6,331 nucleotides of DNA from an uncultured Clostridium sp. (GTDB lineage Bacteria > Bacillota > Clostridia > TANB77 > CAG-508): positions 1-6,331 of the forward strand of contig CAMMFK010000071.1 in the NCBI GenBank assembly GCA_946496115.1, written 5' to 3'. The translations under genes were made by a program, and so were the position numbers. A model generated the notes under the pieces. That model saw only the letters and a list, made by a program, of their open reading frames with translations, searched no databases and was not told the origin of the DNA. Below, one piece after another: positions 1 through 5,467 of the stretch (its first letter is position 1; each line of letters begins with the position of its first letter).

Positions 1-504
1 TTCATTTGTTTTTATTTTATCTATTAAGCATATTCCATCTTCATCTTCTTTTTCATATAATGATTCTAGGCAATTTTTGTATTCTAATGATGCTATTACT
101 TCATCTTTTGAGACTTTAAGTAATTTTGCAATTTCATCTATGCCTATTTTTTTGCCCTGCTTTTCATAATCTTCTTTTATTTTTAGTGCTTTTTGGCATG
201 TTGATTTAGTTTGTCTTGATACTTTTATCATACCGTCATCTCTTAAAAATCTTTTTATTTCACCTATGATAAAAGTTACTGCATAGGTTGACAACGCAAC
301 ATTAAATGAAAAATCAAATTTTTGTACAGATTTTATAAATCCTATTGCTCCTATTTGATATAAGTCTTCTAGTTCATATCCTCTTCCTTCAAATCTTTTT
401 ACAATGCTCCAAATTAATCCATTGTTTTGTTTTATTAGGTCATTTAATACTTCTCTATTTCCTGCTTGCACTTCAAGTATTTGTTTTTTTAGAGTTTCAT
501 CCAT
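1..504 (-). CDS. sigF: RNA polymerase sigma-F factor, 3' end cut by window edge
   Basis: This is the sporulation sigma factor (also called SpoIIAC) that directs the first forespore-specific transcription. The visible 168 residues match the first two thirds of the family; Bacillus subtilis sigma F is about 255 residues, so most of region 4 lies beyond the window. Region 2 is clear: LEDLYQIGAIGFIKS near residues 45-59, then STYA at 72-75 and IIGEIKRFLRDDG at 79-91, followed by KVSR at 94-97. Helices typical of region 3 follow to about residue 150. The ATG at 504 is fixed by an in-frame TAG just upstream and an AGGAG ribosome site at 511-515. The gene starts 35 bases after spoIIAB and is last of three in the spoIIA order, which favours sigma F over the similar sigma G. 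One oddity is NVALSTYAVTF where relatives usually have a basic residue, phenylalanine and PM. The gene name is secure mainly through context. Confidence 0.93.
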   Translation of the reverse strand, partial: MDETLKKQILEVQAGNREVLNDLIKQNNGLIWSIVKRFEGRGYELEDLYQIGAIGFIKSVQKFDFSFNVALSTYAVTFIIGEIKRFLRDDGMIKVSRQTKSTCQKALKIKEDYEKQGKKIGIDEIAKLLKVSKDEVIASLEYKNCLESLYEKEDEDGICLIDKIKTNE

Positions 505-510
505 AACCTT

Positions 511-515
511 CTCCT
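511..515 (-). promoter_or_regulatory. Ribosome binding site of sigF
   Basis: The minus strand reads AGGAG followed by AAGGTT and then ATG, giving a six-base spacer. It lies in the 35-base gap after the spoIIAB stop, so sigF has its own initiation site and does not depend on overlap with spoIIAB. Confidence 0.8.
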
Positions 516-539
516 AATTATATTAAAGAAAATATGTAT

Positions 540-1004
540 TTATGCCTCAATGCATGTTTCTTTCTCATCTTCCATACTCATAATTTTCTTTTTCATAGTT
601 ACTTTTGTTCCTAGACCTACTGCTGATTCAACATTTACATAGTCCATAAAGCTTTCCATTATAGTAAAGCCCATTCCTGACCTTTCCATATTAGGTTTAG
701 AAGTGTATAGGGGTTTTCTTGCTTCTTCTACATTACTTATTCCTTTGCCATTGTCTGACACTTCAATTTCTACAGTGTTTCCAAATAATTTTGCAGTTAT
801 TTTTACTATTCCTTCCTCATCTTCATAACCATGAATTATGCTATTTGTTACAGCTTCTGATACGGCTGTTTTTATGTCAGATAATTCATCTATTGTAGGG
901 TCTAATTGTGATACAAAGGCAGCAACTGCAATTCTTGCAAATGCTTCGTTATTTGTTTTGCTCACAAATTCTAGTTTCATTTCATTATCATATAACCCCT
1001 TCAT
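540..1004 (-). CDS. spoIIAB: Anti-sigma F factor and SpoIIAA serine kinase
   Basis: SpoIIAB binds sigma F and keeps it inactive in the predivisional cell and mother cell. It also phosphorylates SpoIIAA using ATP. The 154-residue protein is a GHKL-fold kinase. The N box SEAVTN spans residues 49-54, with E50 and N54 in the catalytic and magnesium positions. DNGKG at 84-88 is the G1 box, and RSGMGFTIM at 108-116 forms the ATP lid and G2 region. NEAFARIAV around residues 19-27 carries the arginine (R24) that corresponds to the B. subtilis arginine contacting both SpoIIAA and sigma F. I chose the ATG at 1004 because AGGAGG at 1011-1016 sits six bases before it. An in-frame ATG at 1022 would precede that site. 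The start lies inside the end of spoIIAA, with a 17-base overlap, which suggests translational coupling. Confidence 0.96.
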   Translation of the reverse strand: MKGLYDNEMKLEFVSKTNNEAFARIAVAAFVSQLDPTIDELSDIKTAVSEAVTNSIIHGYEDEEGIVKITAKLFGNTVEIEVSDNGKGISNVEEARKPLYTSKPNMERSGMGFTIMESFMDYVNVESAVGLGTKVTMKKKIMSMEDEKETCIEA

Positions 1005-1320
1005 TCTTATCCTCCTCAACAATATTTATTATTCTTGATACTCCGCTCATATCAAATATTTTTTTCATTGATTTATTTACATTTATGATTTCTAGATTTC
1101 CATTTAGCATTTTTGCTAATTTATATCTACCTAAAACCATCCCTATCCCAGCACTATCCATAAAAGCAATGTTACTAAAATCAAATACAACTTTTCTTGG
1201 ACTATATCCTTTAATTTCATTATCCATTTTCCTCCTTACTTTTTCTACTGTGTGTTGATCCACATCTTCTGTTAGTTTAAATGTTAATTGCTTACTGTTT
1301 TTGTTAAATTCAACTATCAC
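988..1320 (-). CDS. spoIIAA: Anti-sigma F factor antagonist (anti-anti-sigma factor)
   Basis: SpoIIAA is the STAS-domain partner of SpoIIAB. Unphosphorylated SpoIIAA displaces sigma F from SpoIIAB; phosphorylation by SpoIIAB blocks this, and the phosphatase SpoIIE restores it. The protein is 110 residues, close to the 117 of B. subtilis. The signature FMDSAGIGMVLGRYK spans residues 53-67, with S56 the expected phosphorylated serine, equivalent to S58 of B. subtilis. FDMSG follows near residue 88-92. Translation starts at GTG (1320-1318) rather than ATG. AGGAGGT at 1327-1333 lies six bases upstream, and the ATG overlapping it at 1322 is out of frame and followed at once by TGA. It is the first gene of the spoIIA operon, and its TGA at 990-988 overlaps the start of spoIIAB by 17 bases. 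Confidence 0.96.
   Translation of the reverse strand: MIVEFNKNSKQLTFKLTEDVDQHTVEKVRRKMDNEIKGYSPRKVVFDFSNIAFMDSAGIGMVLGRYKLAKMLNGNLEIINVNKSMKKIFDMSGVSRIINIVEEDKNEGVI
1011..1016 (-). promoter_or_regulatory. Ribosome binding site of spoIIAB, inside spoIIAA
   Basis: AGGAGG on the minus strand lies within the last codons of spoIIAA, six bases before the ATG at 1004. It decides the spoIIAB start against the upstream in-frame ATG at 1022. Ribosomes finishing spoIIAA cross this site, which would help keep the two partner proteins in balance. Confidence 0.8.
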
Positions 1321-1326
1321 ATTATT

Positions 1327-1333
1327 ACCTCCT
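1327..1333 (-). promoter_or_regulatory. Ribosome binding site of spoIIAA (GTG start)
   Basis: The minus strand reads AGGAGGT, a near-perfect Shine-Dalgarno sequence, then AATAAT and GTG. The six-base spacer fixes the GTG at 1320 as the start codon. Confidence 0.85.
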
Positions 1334-1404
1334 AATTTGGTTTATAGTTTTTTTCTGAGTTCTGTGTTTTAGATACTTAATGCTTGTCCTATTTTGTATA
1401 TCAA

Positions 1405-1446
1405 AAAAAGAACTATAATATTTACTTTAATATTATAGTTCTTTTT
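1405..1446. terminator. Bidirectional intrinsic terminator between the valS block and spoIIA
   Basis: Two 18-base arms, 1405-1422 and 1429-1446, are perfectly complementary around a six-base loop (1423-1428). On the minus strand the stem runs into a seven-T tract (1409-1403), and on the plus strand into five T. The stem is AT-rich apart from two G:C pairs, so its strength comes from length. It would stop transcription arriving from valS and the 248-residue gene before spoIIA. The right arm also carries a TATAAT box facing spoIIA, so a transcript started there would lack the upstream arm of the hairpin. Confidence 0.75.
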
Positions 1447-1460
1447 GGTATTATTTTCCA
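1432..1460 (-). promoter_or_regulatory. Candidate promoter for spoIIA
   Basis: On the minus strand TGGAAA (1460-1455, four of six matches to TTGACA) is followed after exactly 17 bases by a perfect TATAAT (1437-1432). The predicted start near 1425 is about 105 bases before the spoIIAA GTG. The Spo0A boxes begin ten bases upstream of the -35 hexamer, which suits an activator site. The TATAAT may be a by-product of the AT-rich hairpin. In B. subtilis this operon uses sigma H. I found only a sigma-H-like -35 (ATAGGACAA, minus strand of 1384-1392) with no matching GAAT at the right distance. Confidence 0.3.
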
Positions 1461-1470
1461 TAAGATATTT

Positions 1471-1496
1471 TGTCGAATTTTGACAAGTTTTCGACA
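1471..1496. promoter_or_regulatory. Cluster of three Spo0A boxes
   Basis: Perfect TGTCGAA heptamers occur at 1471-1477 on the plus strand and 1490-1496 on the minus strand. Between them, a one-mismatch TGTCAAA lies at 1479-1485 on the minus strand. The two minus-strand boxes are direct repeats spaced 11 bases apart, about one helical turn, as expected for head-to-tail Spo0A dimers. Spo0A is the master regulator of sporulation and activates spoIIA in studied species. The cluster lies about 150 bases upstream of spoIIAA and directly behind the candidate promoter. The sites are seen; binding is inferred. Confidence 0.6.
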
Positions 1497-1545
1497 TTTT
1501 TCGCAAGTCCTACTTTTATATTCAAGCCATTTGCAGTTACTTTTC

Positions 1546-1580
1546 TGTTACAATGCTTAAGAACTTCCCAAATTGTAACA
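1546..1580. repeat. Nine-base inverted repeat downstream of the 248-residue gene
   Basis: TGTTACAAT at 1546-1554 and ATTGTAACA at 1572-1580 are perfect complements separated by 17 bases. There is no T tract after it on the minus strand, so it is a poor terminator. It may be an operator, or a 3' hairpin protecting the transcript of the gene ending at 1599. No regulator is suggested by the motif alone. Confidence 0.4.
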
Positions 1581-1598
1581 TGTATGTTAATATCTTGT

Positions 1599-2345
1599 TT
1601 ACTTTTGCTCTACATACAAGTTATCTTTCATATTATTGAAAGTATTTGCTAAATCCTGATTATCAAATGTAAGTTTATTATCTACTATTTCCCAGTGGTC
1701 TTCGTTTTCAGTTAGAAAATCAAGTATTTTTATTTCATTATCATATAAGTTATTCATTAAATTCTTTATATCTAAAGTATCTTGATGTGACTCTTGGAAG
1801 GTACTTGACAAGTCATTATCTTCTATGAAATATCCTTTATATAGCTCTTTATAATAGTCACCAATATTTTCGTTTTCAATTCTCAATTCAATTTTTTCTT
1901 TTGAAAGTAAATCTAATAAGCTGTCTGCTATGTTATTAAATTCTTCTTTTGCAGTGTTTATATAGTTTTTTGATTCTTCAAAATTTGGACCGTCTTGGCT
2001 GTAATTTTCTGTTGTTAATATTGACTGTAATTCTGTATCATTTACTTTATCTAAAAACTGTTTTCTTAAGTTAGAATAATCTTTAAAATACTTTTTCACT
2101 GTTTGCTCTACAACAGCAAAATCTCCTGATGTTATAGTCATAGTATTTGAAAAATCTTCTGATGAAATGTCTTTGCTAACTAAATTTTCCAATTCTCTAT
2201 CTAATTTAGCTTTGTTAATTATTCTTCCACCAAATATGATACCAATTGCTACAAATAAAATTACTAGTATTAATAATATTGTTAAAATCGTTTTGCTTAT
2301 TTTTGTCTCTTCTTCATTTGATTTTTCTTTAGATTTTTCACTCAT
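1599..2345 (-). CDS. Uncharacterised single-pass membrane protein, 248 residues
   Basis: I do not recognise the family. The protein begins with a charged stretch rich in Lys, Glu and Ser (residues 1-18). One hydrophobic segment follows at about 19-40 (ILTILLILVILFVAIGIIFG), too far from the start and without a cleavage motif to look like a classic signal peptide. The remaining 200 residues are hydrophilic, acidic, mostly predicted helical, and contain no cysteine. The likely topology is a membrane anchor with a long extracytoplasmic domain, but basic residues on both sides of the helix leave orientation open. I chose the ATG at 2345 because GGAAGG at 2355-2360 sits nine bases upstream. An in-frame ATG at 2381 has no ribosome site. 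The gap of 71 bases after valS shows no convincing terminator, so co-transcription with valS is possible. A sporulation role is not shown; position beside spoIIA may be coincidence. Confidence 0.75.
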   Translation of the reverse strand: MSEKSKEKSNEEETKISKTILTILLILVILFVAIGIIFGGRIINKAKLDRELENLVSKDISSEDFSNTMTITSGDFAVVEQTVKKYFKDYSNLRKQFLDKVNDTELQSILTTENYSQDGPNFEESKNYINTAKEEFNNIADSLLDLLSKEKIELRIENENIGDYYKELYKGYFIEDNDLSSTFQESHQDTLDIKNLMNNLYDNEIKILDFLTENEDHWEIVDNKLTFDNQDLANTFNNMKDNLYVEQK

Positions 2346-2416
2346 TTTATCATTCCTTCCAAATTTTTCATGACGATACAATAGGTAAAATCTATGACTT
2401 TACTTATTGACTTCCT

Positions 2417-5059
2417 TTATGATTTTAAATTTTCTAATCTTGCTTTTGTTTCTTCTAACATTTTATTATATTTTTCTAATTTAGCTTTCTCTTCATCAAC
2501 TTTAGCTTTTGGAGCTTTTGCTATAAAGCCTTGGTTTGAAAGTATTTTATTACTTCTTTCAACTTCGCTTTCTAATCTAGCTATTTCAGCTTTTAATCTT
2601 TTAATTTCTTCTTCAATATCTACAAGCTCACTAAATGGCATAAACATTTTTAAACTGCCAGTAGATACACATATTGCATTAGCCTCAATTCCATCTTCAT
2701 TATTTTGTACAGTTAATTTACTACCAAAGCCCAATTTTTTGATAAATTCTTCATCTTGTTCAATTTTTTCTGCTATGCTCTTATTTTCTGTTACAGCTAT
2801 TAATTGTACTTTTTTAGATGGGTGAATATTCATATTTGTTCTTACATTTCTAATTTGTACAATTATATTTTTTATTTCTTCAATATATGCCATATCCTCT
2901 TCGTAATTTTCTTTTAAAGCAGTTGGCCAATCAGAAATTATTATATCTTTGTTATCATAGTTTACTAAGTGTGTATAAAGCTTCTCAGTAATAAATGGCA
3001 TAAATGGGTGTAATAGTTTTAATGAATTTCTAAATACATAGTCTAGTACATATGAAACTACAACTTTTTCATCAGAATTTAGTCTAGTTTTGCTCATTTC
3101 TATATACCAGTCGCAGAATTCATCCCATATAAATGTATAAATGTTATCTAGTGCTATTCCTAAATCGTAGTTTTTAATATTTTCTGTAACTTCATTTATT
3201 ACTTTGTTTAATTCAGCAATTATCCATTTGTCTTCTGGTTTTAGTCCTTTTACATTTTTGCTAAACTCGATTATATCTTCATCTTCTGCTGAATTCATTG
3301 TTATAAATTTAGCAGCATTCCACATTTTATTAGCAAAATTTGATGCTTGGTCAAGTTTTTCTGGCATATATTTTATGTCATTTCCCATTGTTGTACCTGA
3401 TAATACAGAAAATCTTAAACTATCTGTACCATATTTGTCCATTACTTCTAATGGGTCTATGCCATTTCCTAAACTCTTTGACATTTTTCTGCCTTGGCTA
3501 TCTCTAACTAGTCCATGCATTACTATATCACTAAATGGCTTTTTACCAGTAGCATATAGTCCTGAGAATATCATTCTTGCAACCCAGAAGAATATTATGT
3601 CATAAGCTGTAACTAAGCAATTTGTTGGATAAAATGTTTTATAATCTTCTGCATCTTTGTTTGGCCAACCCATTGTTGAGAATGGCCAAAGTGCTGAACT
3701 AAACCAAGTATCTAGTGTATCTTCATCTTGATGAATATGTGTACTTCCACATTTTTCACATTTTTGTGGATTTTCTTTTGCAACTGTAATATGATTACAT
3801 TCATCGCAGTAATATGCTGGTATTCTATGACCCCACCATAATTGTCTTGAAATACACCAGTCTTGTATATTTTCTAGCCAATTGAAATATGTTTTTTCAT
3901 ATTTTTTTGGTACAAATTTGATGTCACCATTTCTAACAGCTTCTATTGCAGGCTCTGCTAATTTCTTCATTGCAACAAACCATTGTTCTGATATTCTTGG
4001 CTCAACTGTGTTATGGCATCTATAACATTTTCCAACGTTGTGAGTATATTCTTCTATACTTACTAAAGCTCCTAGTTCTTTTAGCTTTTCTACAATTAAA
4101 GGTCTAGCTTCTTCTGAAGTTAATCCTTTATATTCTGGAACTATATCATTCATTATATTTGATTCATTAAATACTTCTATAAACTCTAAATTGTGTTTAA
4201 GTCCTGCTTGGTAGTCATTAGGATCGTGCGAAGGTGTCACCTTTACATTACCTGTGCCGAAGTCCATATCTACAAATTCATCTGCAATTATAGGAATTTC
4301 TCTGTTTACTATTGGAACTATACAAGTTTTTCCTATTATATTTGTATATCGCTCATCTTTTGGATTTACTGCAACTGCTGTATCTCCAAGCATTGTTTCA
4401 GGTCTTGTTGTAGCAACTTCTACATAATTGTTTGTTCCTTTTATTTGATATCTAATATGCCATAAATGAGATTTTTCTTCACTATATTCAACTTCTATGT
4501 CTGAAATTGATGAATGACAATATGGACACCAGTTTATCATCTTTTTGCCTCTATAAATTAGTCCATCATTATATAGATTGCAAAACTCTTCTAAAACTGC
4601 GTCTGAAAGTCCATCATCTAGTGTAAATCTTTTTCTATCCCAGTCACATGAACAACCTAGTCTTTTTTGTTGGTTTTCGATTTCTCCACCATATTTTTTA
4701 GTCCAATCCCAAGCTTCATCTAAAAACTTTTCTCTTCCAAATTCTTCTTTGGTATGTCCTTCTTTTTTTATTTTTTCAACAACTTTTGCTTCAGTTGCAA
4801 TAGATGCATGGTCTGCTCCTGGAAGCCACAAAGTGTTATATTCTTGCATTCTTTTTGCTCTTATGATTACATCTTGGATTGTGTAATCTAAAGCATGTCC
4901 CATGTGCAATTTACCAGTAACATTTGGTGGTGGCATAACAATTGAAAATGATGGCTTTGCTTTATCCATACTTGGCTTAAAATATTTCTTTTCTTCCCAG
5001 TTTTTATATATTTTTTCTTCAAAATCCTTTGGATTATATTTTCCTTCTATTTTTTTCAT
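2417..5059 (-). CDS. valS: Valyl-tRNA synthetase
   Basis: ValS charges tRNA-Val with valine in the cytoplasm and hydrolyses mischarged threonine. The 880 residues equal the length in B. subtilis, so the gene is complete. The class I signatures are present: PPPNVTGKLHMGH at 43-55 (HIGH motif as HMGH at 52-55) and KMSKS at 525-529. TTRPETMLGDTAV at 217-229 marks the CP1 editing domain. Four cysteine pairs look like zinc knuckles: C178/C181, C345/C348, C418/C421 and C434/C437. WWGHRIP at 408-414 is also typical. The last 65 or so residues, from about 812, form the Lys/Glu-rich coiled coil that contacts tRNA. The ATG at 5059 follows GAGGTG (5067-5072) with a seven-base spacer; an in-frame ATG at 5074 overlaps the previous stop and lacks such a site. 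The preceding small gene ends 14 bases upstream. No T-box leader is visible. Confidence 0.98.
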   Translation of the reverse strand: MKKIEGKYNPKDFEEKIYKNWEEKKYFKPSMDKAKPSFSIVMPPPNVTGKLHMGHALDYTIQDVIIRAKRMQEYNTLWLPGADHASIATEAKVVEKIKKEGHTKEEFGREKFLDEAWDWTKKYGGEIENQQKRLGCSCDWDRKRFTLDDGLSDAVLEEFCNLYNDGLIYRGKKMINWCPYCHSSISDIEVEYSEEKSHLWHIRYQIKGTNNYVEVATTRPETMLGDTAVAVNPKDERYTNIIGKTCIVPIVNREIPIIADEFVDMDFGTGNVKVTPSHDPNDYQAGLKHNLEFIEVFNESNIMNDIVPEYKGLTSEEARPLIVEKLKELGALVSIEEYTHNVGKCYRCHNTVEPRISEQWFVAMKKLAEPAIEAVRNGDIKFVPKKYEKTYFNWLENIQDWCISRQLWWGHRIPAYYCDECNHITVAKENPQKCEKCGSTHIHQDEDTLDTWFSSALWPFSTMGWPNKDAEDYKTFYPTNCLVTAYDIIFFWVARMIFSGLYATGKKPFSDIVMHGLVRDSQGRKMSKSLGNGIDPLEVMDKYGTDSLRFSVLSGTTMGNDIKYMPEKLDQASNFANKMWNAAKFITMNSAEDEDIIEFSKNVKGLKPEDKWIIAELNKVINEVTENIKNYDLGIALDNIYTFIWDEFCDWYIEMSKTRLNSDEKVVVSYVLDYVFRNSLKLLHPFMPFITEKLYTHLVNYDNKDIIISDWPTALKENYEEDMAYIEEIKNIIVQIRNVRTNMNIHPSKKVQLIAVTENKSIAEKIEQDEEFIKKLGFGSKLTVQNNEDGIEANAICVSTGSLKMFMPFSELVDIEEEIKRLKAEIARLESEVERSNKILSNQGFIAKAPKAKVDEEKAKLEKYNKMLEETKARLENLKS

Positions 5060-5073
5060 AAATAAACACCTCA

Positions 5074-5250
5074 CTATACAAAACTAAATATTATTGCACT
5101 TACCACAGAGACGAGAAACCCCACCGCTTTAAGCAGTAGTACTTGTTTATTTATATCTGATGAACTAAAATATTTTTCTGCAATTCTTCTTGCATCAAAT
5201 ATTGCAGTTACACCAATTGCTATAATTATAAGTAAAATTATTCTAATCAT
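5074..5250 (-). CDS. Small membrane protein of 58 residues, upstream of valS
   Basis: This short frame runs from ATG at 5250 to TAG at 5074. AGGAAG about six bases upstream is a good ribosome site. The product has two hydrophobic segments, about residues 2-18 (IRIILLIIIAIGVTAIF) and 38-58 (ending SVVSAIIFSFV), joined by a polar loop with DARRIAEKYF at 19-28. It therefore looks like a helical hairpin in the membrane. It resembles small two-helix proteins I associate with clostridial genomes, but I cannot assign a family or function. The stop is 14 bases before the valS start and almost touches the valS ribosome site, so the two are very likely one transcript. A conserved small protein is more likely than a leader peptide, because no valine-codon run or attenuator follows it. 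Confidence 0.72.
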   Translation of the reverse strand: MIRIILLIIIAIGVTAIFDARRIAEKYFSSSDINKQVLLLKAVGFLVSVVSAIIFSFV

Positions 5251-5272
5251 TTTTGCTTCCTTTTTAATCTAT

Positions 5273-5278
5273 ATTATA
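5273..5278 (-). promoter_or_regulatory. Candidate -10 box for the small gene and valS
   Basis: A perfect TATAAT on the minus strand lies 22 bases before the ATG at 5250, leaving a short leader with room for the ribosome site. The hexamer 17 bases upstream is a poor -35 and falls inside the terminal repeat of the GC-rich element, so that element would form part of the promoter. AT-rich chance occurrence is possible. Confidence 0.35.
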
Positions 5279-5282
5279 TTTG

Positions 5283-5436
5283 AGTTTCAATATATATTCT
5301 GTAGCTTTTAGCGCAGTGGAGCGAAAGAAAGTAGCGATAATGTTATGTCTTTATCTTAGGAGCGCAGTCGGAGCGTGCGAACGTTTTTGCGAAAGCGAAA
5401 CCGTGAAGTAAATGCGGAAGAATGTATATTGAAACT
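5283..5436. repeat. GC-rich element with 18-base terminal inverted repeats
   Basis: The ends 5283-5300 and 5419-5436 are inverted repeats matching at 17 of 18 positions. A further inner helix of six out of seven pairs joins 5304-5310 to 5409-5415. By my count the interior (5301-5418) is about 47% GC, against clearly AT-rich flanks. It contains a near-direct repeat, AGCGCAGTGGAGCG at 5310-5323 and AGCGCAGTCGGAGCG at 5361-5375. A hairpin at 5382-5403 is capped by GAAA. No reading frame of note is present and I see no clear target-site duplication. It could be a miniature inverted-repeat transposable element, a dispersed intergenic repeat or a structured RNA. Confidence 0.6.
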
Positions 5437-5467
5437 TGTGTTTTAATAATAATTGTAAATTACAACA

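Noticed and set aside
908..1258. An open plus-strand frame of 116 codons opposite spoIIAA and spoIIAB.
   Set aside because: It is the complement of two well-identified genes, and its hydrophobic composition is an artefact of the opposite strand.
1470..1652. A 60-codon plus-strand frame in the gap upstream of spoIIA.
   Set aside because: It covers the Spo0A boxes and runs into the end of the 248-residue gene on the other strand; no ribosome site or recognisable protein.
2394..2825. An open plus-strand frame of 143 codons opposite the end of valS.
   Set aside because: It is antisense to a clear synthetase, has low-complexity Ser/Leu/Phe composition typical of the reverse of AT-rich genes, and has no ribosome site I can support.
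5104..5128. A T-box-like patch: the minus strand reads GCGGTGGGG close before valS.
   Set aside because: It lies inside the 58-residue gene, lacks the following ACC and CGCG bases, and has no terminator or antiterminator pair nearby.
5301..5418. A tRNA or other standard RNA gene in the GC-rich block.
   Set aside because: No cloverleaf, no TTCGA-type T arm with matching stem and no CCA-like end could be built, so it is left as an unclassified structured repeat.
5453..5465. A short palindrome TTGTAAATTACAA just after the epimerase stop, as a terminator.
   Set aside because: The arms are six bases of almost pure A and T around one base, with no T tract; such palindromes are expected by chance here.
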